Shown here piece by piece: positions 15,462 to 24,309 of a DNA stretch of 64,000 nt. The position numbers and the translations under genes were made by a program. The DNA lies in the NCBI GenBank assembly GCA_030425195.1, contig JAUIAV010000015.1, positions 45,777-109,776 on the forward strand, written 5' to 3'. Origin of the DNA: Gammaproteobacteria bacterium (lineage in GTDB: Bacteria > Pseudomonadota > Gammaproteobacteria > Pseudomonadales > Azotimanducaceae). Numbering within the stretch: the first letter of the stretch is position 1; each line of letters starts with the position of its first letter. The notes under the pieces are model-generated. The model did not search any database, was not told the DNA's origin, and saw nothing but the letters and a program-made list of their open reading frames with translations.

Positions 15462-16715
15462 TTGATCCGCATAGTCGGCTTGTTAATCCTGCTGTGCTCC
15501 GTCGGCGTTCAGGCCGCGGAGTTCCCGGCCATCTCGGCCCAGCGTGGCGGGTTCTCCTCAGAAAAGCTCTCCCGTCTCCCCGAACTGCTCGAGGCCTACG
15601 TTGCAGAGAATCGAATTCCCGGCGCCGTTCTCCTGGTGCTCAAGGACGGCCGCGTGCTCCTCGATGAAGCCGTTGGTTATCAGGACCGTGAGGCGGGTGT
15701 GCCGATGCAGCGGGATACCATCTTCCGGATTGCGTCTCAGACCAAGGCCATCATCAGCGTCGCCATCATGATGCTGCAGGAAGAGGGGAAACTGCTCATC
15801 TCCGATCCCGTCGGCAAGTACCTGCCCGAATTCGAGAACAGCACCGTCGCGGTGGCGGATGGGGAGGGCGGCTATGACGTGATTGCAGCCGAACGGCCGA
15901 TCACCCTGCGCGATCTGCTCACCCACACCGCGGGAATCGGGTATGGCGGCGGGCCAGCAGCGGATCGCTGGCGGGCGGCGGGCATTCAGGGCTGGTACTT
16001 CGCCCACTTCGATGAGCCCATCCGGGAGACCGTCCGCCGCATGGCGTCGCTGCCCATGGACGCTCAGCCCGGCAGCGGTTTCGTCTACGGCTACAGCACC
16101 GACATCCTTGGTGCCGTCATCGAGGTGGTGAGTGGCCGGCCGCTGGATGCGTTTCTGCAGACCCGTCTCTTTGCGCCGCTGGACATGCGTGATACGCAGT
16201 TCTATCTGCCGGAATCCGAGCGCGCACGGCTCGCCGTGGTCTACGGCGCAGACGAAAACGGCGCGCTCACGCGAACGCCGGAAGGCAGTTCCATGTACGG
16301 GCAGGGCGGCTATGTGGAAGGTCCTCGAGTCAGCTTCTCCGGGGGAGCCGGACTGCTGTCGACGGCGAGAGACTATGGACGTTTTCTCCTGATGCTGGCG
16401 AATGGCGGCGCGCTGGATGGAGAACGCATTCTGAGTCCGAACACGGTCGCGCTGATGACGGCCGATCACCTCAACGGCATGGCGTTCAGACCCGGCGCAG
16501 GGTTCGGGCTGGGCTTTTCCGTGACTCTGGATATCGGCGCGGCAGGGGTGCCCGGCAATCCGGGTGAGTTCGGCTGGGGCGGTGCCTATCACACGGTCTA
16601 CTTCGTCGACCCGGCAGACGGGCTGGTCTTCGTCTACATGACGCAGGTTCTGCCGGCGACGGGTCTCGATGATGCCCGGAAGCTGCGCGCCATGCTGTAT
16701 GGTGCGCAAAAATAA
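15462..16715 (+). CDS. Secreted serine hydrolase of the class C beta-lactamase / esterase family
   Basis: 417-aa protein with a signal peptide (MIRIVGLLILLCSVGVQA) from the TTG start at 15462, which has GAGGAGG six bases upstream. The ATG at 15432 would add ten polar residues before the signal and has no ribosome site. Catalytic motifs: S-x-x-K as SQTK, the Tyr motif in YGYS, and a late WGGAYHT region. Family members are penicillin-binding-like esterases or peptidases acting in the periplasm; true beta-lactamase activity is unlikely to be assumed. It is followed by an AT-rich spacer and a small gene. Confidence 0.88.
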   Translation: MIRIVGLLILLCSVGVQAAEFPAISAQRGGFSSEKLSRLPELLEAYVAENRIPGAVLLVLKDGRVLLDEAVGYQDREAGVPMQRDTIFRIASQTKAIISVAIMMLQEEGKLLISDPVGKYLPEFENSTVAVADGEGGYDVIAAERPITLRDLLTHTAGIGYGGGPAADRWRAAGIQGWYFAHFDEPIRETVRRMASLPMDAQPGSGFVYGYSTDILGAVIEVVSGRPLDAFLQTRLFAPLDMRDTQFYLPESERARLAVVYGADENGALTRTPEGSSMYGQGGYVEGPRVSFSGGAGLLSTARDYGRFLLMLANGGALDGERILSPNTVALMTADHLNGMAFRPGAGFGLGFSVTLDIGAAGVPGNPGEFGWGGAYHTVYFVDPADGLVFVYMTQVLPATGLDDARKLRAMLYGAQK

Positions 16716-16750
16716 TTATTTAACAAATAGTTAGAGGCTTATTAAAGAAT

Positions 16751-17011
16751 ATGCCTGAACTTTCAGAGAACGCTCAGATGATGCTCGGCGCCTATGCCAT
16801 GGCAGATACGCATACCCTCAGTGAGGATGCCGTCCTGGAGATGTCGCAAGGCGCGATCACCGAGTGCGCGGTACGTACAGGGCTCGAGGAACTCGCAGAT
16901 GCCCAGCTCGCCGAGGTGCAGAGTGACGGCGGCTACCGGCTCACCAAGGCGGGTATCGGGGTGACCCTGCAGCTGCAGGAGGCGCTGAACGCGCGGAACG
17001 AGGAGTTCTGA
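16751..17011 (+). CDS. Small protein, possibly winged-helix-like (86 aa)
   Basis: An 86-aa acidic protein that I cannot name. The spacing of helices (ENAQMMLGAYAMAD, ECAVRTGLEELADAQLAEV) and the ending GGYRLTKAGI look like a short winged-helix domain with the wing at GGYRLTKAG, but this is only a visual impression. It has its own AT-rich upstream stretch (16716-16750) and a weak ribosome site. It ends 4 bases before the 3' end of the opposing tRNA-Leu(UAG). Confidence 0.6.
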   Translation: MPELSENAQMMLGAYAMADTHTLSEDAVLEMSQGAITECAVRTGLEELADAQLAEVQSDGGYRLTKAGIGVTLQLQEALNARNEEF

Positions 17012-17015
17012 GAGT

Positions 17016-17101
17016 TGGTGCCCAGGGCGAGAGTCGAACTCGCACGCCACGAGGACACTGGAACCTAAATCCAGCTTGTCTACCAGTTCCAACACCTGGG
17101 C
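17016..17101 (-). tRNA. tRNA-Leu (UAG)
   Basis: 86-nt class II tRNA on the minus strand with encoded CCA. Acceptor stem GCCCAGG/CCTGGGC; anticodon stem CTGGA/TCCAG around loop TTTAGGT gives anticodon UAG; a long variable arm follows (GTGTCCTCGTGGC). Uninterrupted, unlike the UAA isoacceptor 1.6 kb away. Confidence 0.96.
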
Positions 17102-17216
17102 GGGGCGCTCATGATAGGGCAATGCCCGCCGTCTGGCATCCGTTCCCCTGCACCGTTCTGAGCCGCAGGACCGCCCTCCGTGACAGTTCCATGAAGTTTC
17201 CGCTCAGCTCCGGGTC

Positions 17217-17250
17217 CTGACATCCGAATGTCATAGGCACGCCATAGAGT
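17217..17250 (+). promoter_or_regulatory. Pho box and -10 upstream of the TonB receptor
   Basis: CTGACAT-CCGA-ATGTCAT (17217-17234) matches two PhoB half-sites (consensus CTGTCAT, N4, CTGTCAT) with one mismatch each. TAGAGT (17245-17250) lies 10 bp further, the spacing expected where a Pho box replaces the -35. The box is 52 bp upstream of the start codon and in the correct orientation. Confidence 0.6.
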
Positions 17251-17285
17251 CCGCGCACTTCATATCCCGCCAGCTGGAGAGCGCC

Positions 17286-20068
17286 ATGTCGTACCGTTTG
17301 GGTACCATCCTCATCGGAGCTTCGCTCCTTTTCCTTTCAGCCACAGCCCAAGCCGATGGACGTCTGCAGGGCGGGGTGGTCACTGGCGATTCCGCCCGAA
17401 ACCTGGAAGGTGCGGTCGTCCGCATTCCCTCGCTGAATCGGACGGTGACCACGGGACGCGATGGACGGTTCAGCTTCGGACAGATTCCTGCCGGTACGCA
17501 CGAGCTCACCGTGACCTACCTCGGCGCGGTAGCCAGCACCCAGCAGGTTTCCATCCGAAATGGGCAGACGGAAACGCTTCTGATCTCCGTGGCCGGTCTG
17601 ACCGAAGAGATCATCGTTCAGGGTTTCCGGTCGGGTAACGCCAGAGCGCTCAACCAGCAGCGGGCTTCGGATACGGTGGTGAGCGTGGTATCCGCCGATG
17701 AAGTGGGCGCCCTCCCGGATGCGAACGTCGCCGAAGCGCTGCAGCGTGTGCCCGGCGTATTCATCGAACGGGATCAGGGCGAAGGCCGGTTCGTGGGGAT
17801 CCGCGGTATCGACCCGAACCTCAACACGACCACCATCAACGGTCTGCTGGTGCCGTCGCCCGAAGCGGGTGCCCGGTCGGTGGCGCTCGACGTGATCCCG
17901 TCAGATCTTCTGGAAGGGCTGGAAGTCACCAAGACCTTCACCCCGGACATGGACCTTTCCGCCATCGGCGGCAACATCAACGTGCGGGCGCTGTCCGCAT
18001 ACGATCGTGGCGAGCGCTCCCTGTCTCTTTCCGCGGAGGGCAGCTACAACGAACTCGTCGAGGAAACCAGCCCGAAGCTCGCGGCGACCTGGACCAATCT
18101 GTTCGACGTCGGCGGCGGCAGCAGGAATCTGGGTGTCGCCGCGGCCGTGTCCTGGTTCGATCGTGACTTCGGCTCCGACAACATTGAAACGGACGGTGGC
18201 TGGCCGGATGACCTCGAGACCATCGGCGGCCAGGAATTCAAAGGGGCCGAGGAGATCGAGCAGCGCAGCTACACCGTCAATCGTGAACGCCTCGGTGCGG
18301 CGCTGAATTTCGACTTTCATACCGACCGCGGCAACTATTACTGGCGCAATCTGTACTCGGATTTCAGCGACCAGGAGTACCGGACCCGGAACGAGTTCAA
18401 GTTCGATGACGGCGTGGCGACAGCCGCGACCAGTCAGAGTGCGCTCTGGCAGGATGCTGCGGTCGAGAAGTCCATGAAGGATCGGCTGGAAGAACAGACC
18501 ATCCTCTCCACGCTGCTCGGCGGCGAAAACGACTTCGATCTCTGGCACGTCGAGTACAGCTACGGCTACTCCTACAGCCGGGAACAGGAGCCGGACGGCT
18601 CGACACCACCTTCGCACAGGAAACGCTGGACATCGGGTACTCGGACATCGGCAGGAAGCCGGCACTGTTCGGGGAAGAGGCCGTTTACCAGGCTGCGGGC
18701 TATGAGCTCGACGAGTTCGAGTATGTGGATGGGGATGCGGAGGACGAGTCCCACAACGTGAAGTTCAAGATGACACGGGATCTCTTCCTGGGTCCCTACA
18801 ACGGCGACGTGTCGCTGGGCGTGAGCTACCGGGCGCGCGAGAAGACCTACGAAGCGGACGTGGGCATCTACGGCGACCCCGCCGGCTCCCTGCTCACGGA
18901 CTTCGAATCCCGTCCGCCGCGCTACAGCTTCGGCCGCTTCGGGCCGGGTATCGATGCGGATTCACTCCGCGCCTACTTCGAGCGGAACCGCGACAGTCTG
19001 GATTTCGATGAGGAGGACTCGCTGATAGCGGCGAACGTGGCCAACTACGAGATGAACGAAGACGTGACCGCGGCCTTCCTGATGAGCACCTTTGAAAGCG
19101 GTGGCTGGCGGGTCGTGTACGGCGTGCGCTACGAGGACACGGACTTCGACGCGCTCGGCACCCGGCTGGTGGTCGATGACGTGACGGGCAATGGAGATCC
19201 CATGCTGGTACCGGCACCCTTCGAGAACAGCTACGACAACTGGCTGCCGAGCGTGAACGTGCGCTGGGAGACCGGAAATCTGGTGTTCCGGGGTGCGGCG
19301 ACCATGACCATTGCCCGGCCCAACTTTGCGGAACTGTCCCCAGGTGGCGAGATTGAGTTCGAGGAAGACGGTGGCGAGACCGAGCTCTCGGCCGAGATCG
19401 GTAATCCGGAGCTCGATCCGGTGGAGTCCACGAACCTGGATCTGGGCGTGGAATGGTATCCGGGCGGTCTGGCGGTGTTCTCCGCAGGCATCTTCTACAA
19501 GGACATCGATAACTTCGTCGTGATTGCGGACGTTGCGGAGCAGATCGATCTGGAAGGTCTGGTGGGGCAGCCGGTGGACGACGCGGAGGTCATCCAACCC
19601 ATCAACGGTGACAGCGCCGAGCTGTTCGGTATCGAGCTCGCCGCGGTCAAGCAGTTCGAGAACGGTCTGTTTCTCTCCGCGAACGGCACCTACGTGGACT
19701 CGGAAGCCAGTTTCCCGGGCCGGGACGACAAGGGCATGCTGCCTCGCACCCCGGAATGGGTGTGGAATGGTGCGATCGGATGGGAGAACCGGTTCCTGAG
19801 TGTTCGTCTGGCCGCGACCTATCGAGACATCTCCCTGCAGGGATTCGAAGAACTCGATGATCCTGCCTTCGACGTGTACCAGGATGAGCACACCCAGGTT
19901 GATCTGTCGGCGAAGTGGAACATCACGGATCAGCTGCAGCTCGCCTTCACCGCCAACAACCTGACCGACGAGCCGTTCTATGCCTATTTCGGAAGCCGGT
20001 CGTACAACGCCCAGTACGAGGAATACGGTCGCACCTACGCGCTTGGCATCAAGTACACGCCGTTCTGA
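17286..20068 (+). pseudogene. TonB-dependent receptor with N-terminal carboxypeptidase-like domain, frameshifted
   Basis: Outer-membrane receptor with signal peptide (MSYRLGTILIGASLLFLSATAQA), a carboxypeptidase-regulatory-like domain (~25-100), a plug (QQRASDTVVSVVSADEVGALPDANVAEALQ region) and a C-terminal beta-barrel ending in aromatic ..YTPF. The frame breaks near 18598: before it the protein reads EQEPDG, after it LDTTFAQETLDIG continues in another frame. Adding one base (GGCTCGAC to GGCCTCGAC) would restore a ~927-aa receptor. Both halves look well conserved, so this is either a very recent mutation or a sequencing error. The phytase gene follows, suggesting phytate or inositol phosphate as ligand. 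Confidence 0.85.
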
Positions 20069-20090
20069 TGCCGGCGGAGTACGCACTGTG

Positions 20091-21071
20091 ATGGCATTTG
20101 TCCGGCTCGTCGGCATCGTCGCGCTGATCACCGCCTGCACCAGCTTCAAACCGGTGCAGGTGGCGACCGTGACGCCGGACTTCGAGACGGAGCCGGTGGC
20201 CCATGAGGGGGATGCGGCGGACGATCCGGCGATCCTGGTGGAAGGAACGAACGTCCGCATTCTCGGCACGAACAAACGTGCAGGACTCGCGCTCTACGAT
20301 CTCAAGGGCACGGAGCGGACCTTTCTGCCCAGCGGCCGGGTGAACAATGTGGATGCGCTGCCCGTCCAGTCGGGCGGGTTCATCGCCGCTGCGAGCAACC
20401 GGACGGAAGTCAGCCTGGATCTGTATCACGTGGATATGGACGGCGACCGGATCGAGCTCCTGACCCGCCAGCCGCTGGATATGACGGATCCCTATGGCCT
20501 GTGCATGGGCCGCACGCCGGACCTTTCGATCTTCGTCGGCGACAAGGACGGAAAGGTGGAGCACTGGGTGCTCCGCGATACGCTCGAGCTCGATCACACA
20601 CTTCAGTTCGGCGGCCAGACCGAGGGTTGTGTCTACGACCCGACGGACGGCGTGCTGTACGTGGGAGAGGAGGAGCGCGGAATCTGGGCCGTGGACCTGT
20701 CCGGGAAACGCCCCCGTCGTCTGATCGACGGAACAGACGGCGCGAACCTGGTCGCCGATGTGGAAGGGCTCGACATCTACCACGGCACCGACGGCGCGCG
20801 CTATCTGCTCGCCTCCAGCCAGGGAGACGACAGCTACCTCGTCTATGGACTCCCGGAAGGGCGGCAGCTGCTGAAATTCCGGGTCGTGGATGATCCTGAC
20901 AGCGCGTTGGACGGCAGCCAGGAAACGGACGGGCTGGCAGTGACGCCGCTGCCACTCCCGGGCTACCCGCAGGGGCTCATGGTGGTCCAGGATGGCGACA
21001 ACACCCCGGGGCTGCAGAACTTCAAAGGCATCGACTGGCGGAAGATCCGGGCACTCATCGCCACGGAATGA
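20091..21071 (+). CDS. Beta-propeller phytase (3-phytase) lipoprotein
   Basis: 326-aa phosphatase releasing phosphate from phytate. The N-terminus is a lipoprotein signal with lipobox LITAC, so it should be membrane-anchored. Family signs include DDPAILVEGTNVRILGTNKRAGLALYDL at the first blade (DDPAI.. and GTNK are calcium/phosphate-site segments), YGLCMGR, GKVEHWVLRD, QTEGCVYD, YVGEEERGIWA, VADVEGLDIY, SQGDDSYLVY and GSQETDGLAVTPLPLPGYPQGLMVVQDGDN at the end. It starts 22 bases after the TonB receptor stop, so they are probably one transcript. Phytase-TonB receptor pairing is common in aquatic proteobacteria. Confidence 0.93.
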   Translation: MAFVRLVGIVALITACTSFKPVQVATVTPDFETEPVAHEGDAADDPAILVEGTNVRILGTNKRAGLALYDLKGTERTFLPSGRVNNVDALPVQSGGFIAAASNRTEVSLDLYHVDMDGDRIELLTRQPLDMTDPYGLCMGRTPDLSIFVGDKDGKVEHWVLRDTLELDHTLQFGGQTEGCVYDPTDGVLYVGEEERGIWAVDLSGKRPRRLIDGTDGANLVADVEGLDIYHGTDGARYLLASSQGDDSYLVYGLPEGRQLLKFRVVDDPDSALDGSQETDGLAVTPLPLPGYPQGLMVVQDGDNTPGLQNFKGIDWRKIRALIATE

Positions 21072-21161
21072 CGGTGCTTCCGGAGGCCAGTGACGATCAG
21101 CTGCCTCCGGAAACCACGCTCAGACCTCTCATGCAGTCAGCGTTTCTTGTTCAACCGGAAC

Positions 21162-22391
21162 TCAATATCTGAACTGCACGTCCAGCATGAACCGGTTGTA
21201 GTCCTCCGCGATCCCTGTCTGGTTTTCATCCCGTTCGTTGATGAACAGCGTGCCGCCCAGTGAGATCTGGTCCGTGAGATTGTAGCTTCCGCGGAAGATG
21301 TGCCCCTTGGCATCCGTGCCACCGCCGCCGAAATTGGAGTCCGTGATCAGCCCGAAGACGGCGTCTGCTTCGAGATCCTGATAAACGTATCCCAGCCTCC
21401 AGGGACGGTTGCCATGTTTGAAATTCATGGTGCCGCCGATGGCCCAGCCCTGGTCGAACTCGGGCGCGTCCAGATTCTCGACGTAGTTCACGAACAGCGT
21501 CGTCGGAAAATCACCCACGTTGAAACTGAATTCGCCGAACAGCTCCAGTTCTTCGTATCCGTAAAGGTACTCGTTGAACGCGTCGACGCTGTTGCCACGC
21601 GGGTCGTCGTCGAAGGGGACGGCTTTACCCTTGACGCTGGTGAGATCGTAGTAGCCGACACCGACCAGCAGACGGTTGTCCGATCCGATGTTCGTCGACC
21701 AGTCCAGCTGGCCGCCGAATGCCAGACTGTCGCTGCCGGAGGACTCCGAAAGCCAGTTGAACAGACCACTGACTCTCAGCCCGCCGCGTCTGTAGCTTGC
21801 GAGCATCCCCTCCGGGCGGAGATCGCTGTCCCAGAGCAGGCCGTTGCCGCCGGCCCGGTGCAGCGGATTCTTGTACTTCCCGCCCAGAAGGCTCAGCCCC
21901 TGAAGCGGGGTGTCCCAGTCGAAGTAGGCGAGGTCCACTCGAATGTTCTTGCTGGCGAATCCGTCCCCCAGGGTCTGGTTCGCGGAAGTGGGGTCCTCGC
22001 CGCCGGTCCCCAGGCCCAGAACGACCTCCACCGAATCGGATACAGCCACCTCCATGGCGGGACGGGCACGGATCCGGTTCCGGTGTCGCTTGTCTTCGAA
22101 TTCCGCATCGATCGATTCGTGACGGTAGCGGAAATCTCCCTTCCACTTGATTCTGTCGGTCCAGGACGGGTTCGATCGTGCCTGAGGAGGGGTGTTGACC
22201 GGGGCTTTATAGGTCTCGATGCGGATCTTCTCCCGGGATTCCATGGCCTCGAGGCGCTCTGTGAGCTCCGCAAGCTGTGCTTTCAGCAGTTCGATGGTCT
22301 CCGCATCGTCCTCATCCGCCTGCGCGAATGCAGGCGCGGTGCAGCCGATCAGCAGAGCCAGGAGTCCTCTGGCGAGGTGCCGTGGTTTCAT
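21162..22391 (-). CDS. Putative outer-membrane porin
   Basis: 409-aa protein with signal peptide (ending PAFAQA), a short coiled-coil heptad region (ETIELLKAQLAELTERLEAMES) as in many trimeric porins, then a beta-barrel with alternating aromatic strands and a terminal aromatic residue pattern (RFMLDVQFRY). It resembles the uncharacterised putative porin family (Porin_5-like). Three PhoB-like repeats precede it in the right orientation, so it may pass phosphate or inositol phosphates during phosphate starvation, like the phosphate porins of other bacteria. That specificity is inference. Confidence 0.85.
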   Translation of the reverse strand: MKPRHLARGLLALLIGCTAPAFAQADEDDAETIELLKAQLAELTERLEAMESREKIRIETYKAPVNTPPQARSNPSWTDRIKWKGDFRYRHESIDAEFEDKRHRNRIRARPAMEVAVSDSVEVVLGLGTGGEDPTSANQTLGDGFASKNIRVDLAYFDWDTPLQGLSLLGGKYKNPLHRAGGNGLLWDSDLRPEGMLASYRRGGLRVSGLFNWLSESSGSDSLAFGGQLDWSTNIGSDNRLLVGVGYYDLTSVKGKAVPFDDDPRGNSVDAFNEYLYGYEELELFGEFSFNVGDFPTTLFVNYVENLDAPEFDQGWAIGGTMNFKHGNRPWRLGYVYQDLEADAVFGLITDSNFGGGGTDAKGHIFRGSYNLTDQISLGGTLFINERDENQTGIAEDYNRFMLDVQFRY

Positions 22392-22445
22392 ATCAATTGT
22401 CTCCGGATGGTCCGATGGTTATCGCCTCGCGGGCAGCGCGGGGGC

Positions 22446-22479
22446 ATTGTGTGACAGAACGATGACACTAATATGACAT
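22446..22479 (-). promoter_or_regulatory. Triple Pho box upstream of the porin gene
   Basis: Read on the minus strand, three 7-bp units with exact 11-bp periodicity: ATGTCAT (22479-22473), GTGTCAT (22468-22462) and CTGTCAC (22457-22451). Each matches CTGTCAT at 5-6 of 7 positions or better. A possible -10 (CACAAT) follows at 22451-22446, 10 bp past the second unit. Orientation and distance (60 bp to ATG) suit the porin gene. Confidence 0.7.
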
Positions 22480-22513
22480 CGATCTTTCATTCCGATCGTT
22501 TGGTGGCGCTTAC

Positions 22514-22531
22514 ATGACGATCCCATGACGC
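22514..22531 (-). promoter_or_regulatory. Degenerate second Pho-box-like repeat
   Basis: On the minus strand GCGTCAT-GGGA-TCGTCAT, again 11-bp spacing and the GTCAT core twice, in the same orientation as the triple box 35 bp closer to the porin gene. A further GTGACAG/TGTCATC palindrome sits at 22555-22567. These may extend the PhoB array. Confidence 0.4.
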
Positions 22532-22644
22532 CTTTCGCGATGCGATGGGCGAATGTGACAGTGTCATCGTTCCGGGCGCTGGCCGCTTCTGGCGGAAATC
22601 GATAGGCTCCGGGCGCCTCAGGCCACATTGCGGACTCAGACCAG

Positions 22645-23778
22645 ATGACACATCCCATCCTCGGTGCCACCGCCTCCGGTTTCGAGCCGGTTCGGGAGGC
22701 ATTCGCGCAGCTCTTCCGGGAAGGAATCGAGGTGGGCGCGTCGTTGAGCATCTACCGAGCGGGGGAGCCGGTGGTCAATCTCAGGGGGGGATCCATCGAT
22801 CTGGCCGGGGAGCAACCCTGGACCGAGACCACCCTGGTCAACGTCTACTCGACCACCAAAGGGCCCGCCGCCATCGCCTTCGCGACGCTGCTCGACGACG
22901 GCCTGATCGACTATGAAGCGCCGGTGCGCCGGTTCTGGCCGGAACTCAGCGCAGCAGCTGACGGATTGACCGTAGGTGATCTTATTTCGCATCGCGGTGG
23001 TCTGTGCGGGGTTGATGAATCCCTCTCGGTCGAAGATCTGTATGACTGGCCGAAGATGACGCGGCTGCTCGAGGTTCAGACGCCATTCTGGACGCCCGGC
23101 ACCGCCTCCGGCTATCACGCAGTGACCTGGGGGTATCTGCCGGGAGAGCTCATCCGCCGCGTTGCCGGAGAGACTCTGTCCCGGCGGCTGCAGGAGCGGA
23201 TCTGTGCACCGGTCCATTCGGATTTCCATCTGGGGCTGGCGGACGCCGATTGTGACCGGGTCGCGCCACTGATCGGACCGAACCGGGCTCGGATCAGGCG
23301 CGAAAACGAGACTCAGAGCAAATCTGCTCCAGGGCCTCTGCATGCTCTGGCCCTGCAGAATCCACTGATCCGACCCTATCAGGATGCTTCGAGCCGCCTC
23401 TGGCAGCAGGCCGAAATTGCTGCGTCGAACGGGCATGGCACGGCGGAAGGCGTGGCCCGGATTTATGCCGGTGTGCTTTCCGGAAGGCTGCTCTCACCCG
23501 TGGCCCTGGCAGCACTGCTCGAAGAGCGGGTGGGTCTGGAGCCGGATCTGGTGCTCGGACATCCGATCCGCCGGGGTGCGGGCGTGATTCTGAACACCGC
23601 CGGTATGTTCGGACCCAGCGCCGAAGCGTGGGGACATTCCGGTGCCGGTGGCAGCACGGGATTCGCGGACCCGGCGACGGGTACGGCGTTTGCGTATGTG
23701 ATGAATCAGATGCGGGACGATGAAGGGGAACGAACCCGGGCCGGCCGGTTGATCGAAGCCTACTACGGTTGCCTTTAG
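22645..23778 (+). CDS. Serine hydrolase, beta-lactamase/EstB-type esterase family
   Basis: 377-aa cytoplasmic-looking protein (no signal peptide). Catalytic S-x-x-K is STTK, the Tyr motif is YHAVTWGYLPGELIRR, and a late HSGAGGSTGFADP segment corresponds to the KTG-box region; this is the arrangement of EstB/LACTB-like esterases. Chosen start is ATG 22645; an upstream in-frame extension lacks support. It is divergent from the porin gene across the Pho-box region, but the boxes point toward the porin, so phosphate control of this gene is uncertain. Confidence 0.88.
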   Translation: MTHPILGATASGFEPVREAFAQLFREGIEVGASLSIYRAGEPVVNLRGGSIDLAGEQPWTETTLVNVYSTTKGPAAIAFATLLDDGLIDYEAPVRRFWPELSAAADGLTVGDLISHRGGLCGVDESLSVEDLYDWPKMTRLLEVQTPFWTPGTASGYHAVTWGYLPGELIRRVAGETLSRRLQERICAPVHSDFHLGLADADCDRVAPLIGPNRARIRRENETQSKSAPGPLHALALQNPLIRPYQDASSRLWQQAEIAASNGHGTAEGVARIYAGVLSGRLLSPVALAALLEERVGLEPDLVLGHPIRRGAGVILNTAGMFGPSAEAWGHSGAGGSTGFADPATGTAFAYVMNQMRDDEGERTRAGRLIEAYYGCL

Positions 23779-23828
23779 ATTCGGGGGGAATCCGGCTGGC
23801 GACGGCGCCAGCCGGGTGCGTACGTGGC

Positions 23829-24098
23829 TCAGTAGGTTCTGAGCGTGTAGCCCTGTTCGATCATGCAGTTTCGATAGGCGTCGAACGAAGCACTTTGCGC
23901 ATCCAGCTCACCGTTGGCATCCACCTCGGTGGACTGCTCACAGGCGGCGTGATCGGCATTGTACTGTTTGGTCGACACGGTGGATTCCCAGTAGTGGGTT
24001 GCGCGCTCGGCCGTCTGCGGTTGCCCGGTGCTCGCGCAGCCGGCTGCGAGAAACAGAAGTGCCGCGAGAGGCGCTGCTGTAATCATTGTTCTTGACAT
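23829..24098 (-). CDS. Small lipoprotein (89 aa), unknown function
   Basis: 89-aa protein with a lipoprotein signal and lipobox (FLAAGC), then a mature ~68-residue part with two further Cys (HAACEQ, RNCMIEQGY) that could form a disulfide; the FDAYRNCMIEQGY ending resembles other small Proteobacterial envelope lipoproteins. AAGGAGG lies before the ATG. A perfect-consensus Pho box 114 bp upstream suggests induction by phosphate starvation. Function unknown. Confidence 0.75.
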   Translation of the reverse strand: MSRTMITAAPLAALLFLAAGCASTGQPQTAERATHYWESTVSTKQYNADHAACEQSTEVDANGELDAQSASFDAYRNCMIEQGYTLRTY

Positions 24099-24211
24099 AA
24101 CTAACCCTCCTTCACGTGAAGCGCCTGCCGGTGATTCGAGGGGAAGCGCACCGGATCTGCGCAGTGTGGAAAAGATTAGCCGTGAAGGGCGCGGGGGTCT
24201 ACCACACCAAT

Positions 24212-24229
24212 ATGACAGTTGTATGACAG
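24212..24229 (-). promoter_or_regulatory. Perfect Pho box upstream of the small lipoprotein gene
   Basis: On the minus strand the sequence reads CTGTCAT-ACAA-CTGTCAT: two exact PhoB half-sites with the standard 4-bp spacer. It faces the lipoprotein gene that starts at 24098. This is the best match in the window. Confidence 0.8.
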
Positions 24230-24309
24230 GATCGGGGCGGATTTCGGGCTCAGAGGCCGGCAGGTCGGGGCCTGCCGGCGAATCTGACGGGCGGCGACGG
24301 TACCGCCGT

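Noticed and set aside
15022..15465. A plus-strand open frame (147 codons) and other frames across the tRNA-Leu(UAA) region
   Set aside because: The region is a tRNA with a group I intron on the minus strand; the frames carry no protein features.
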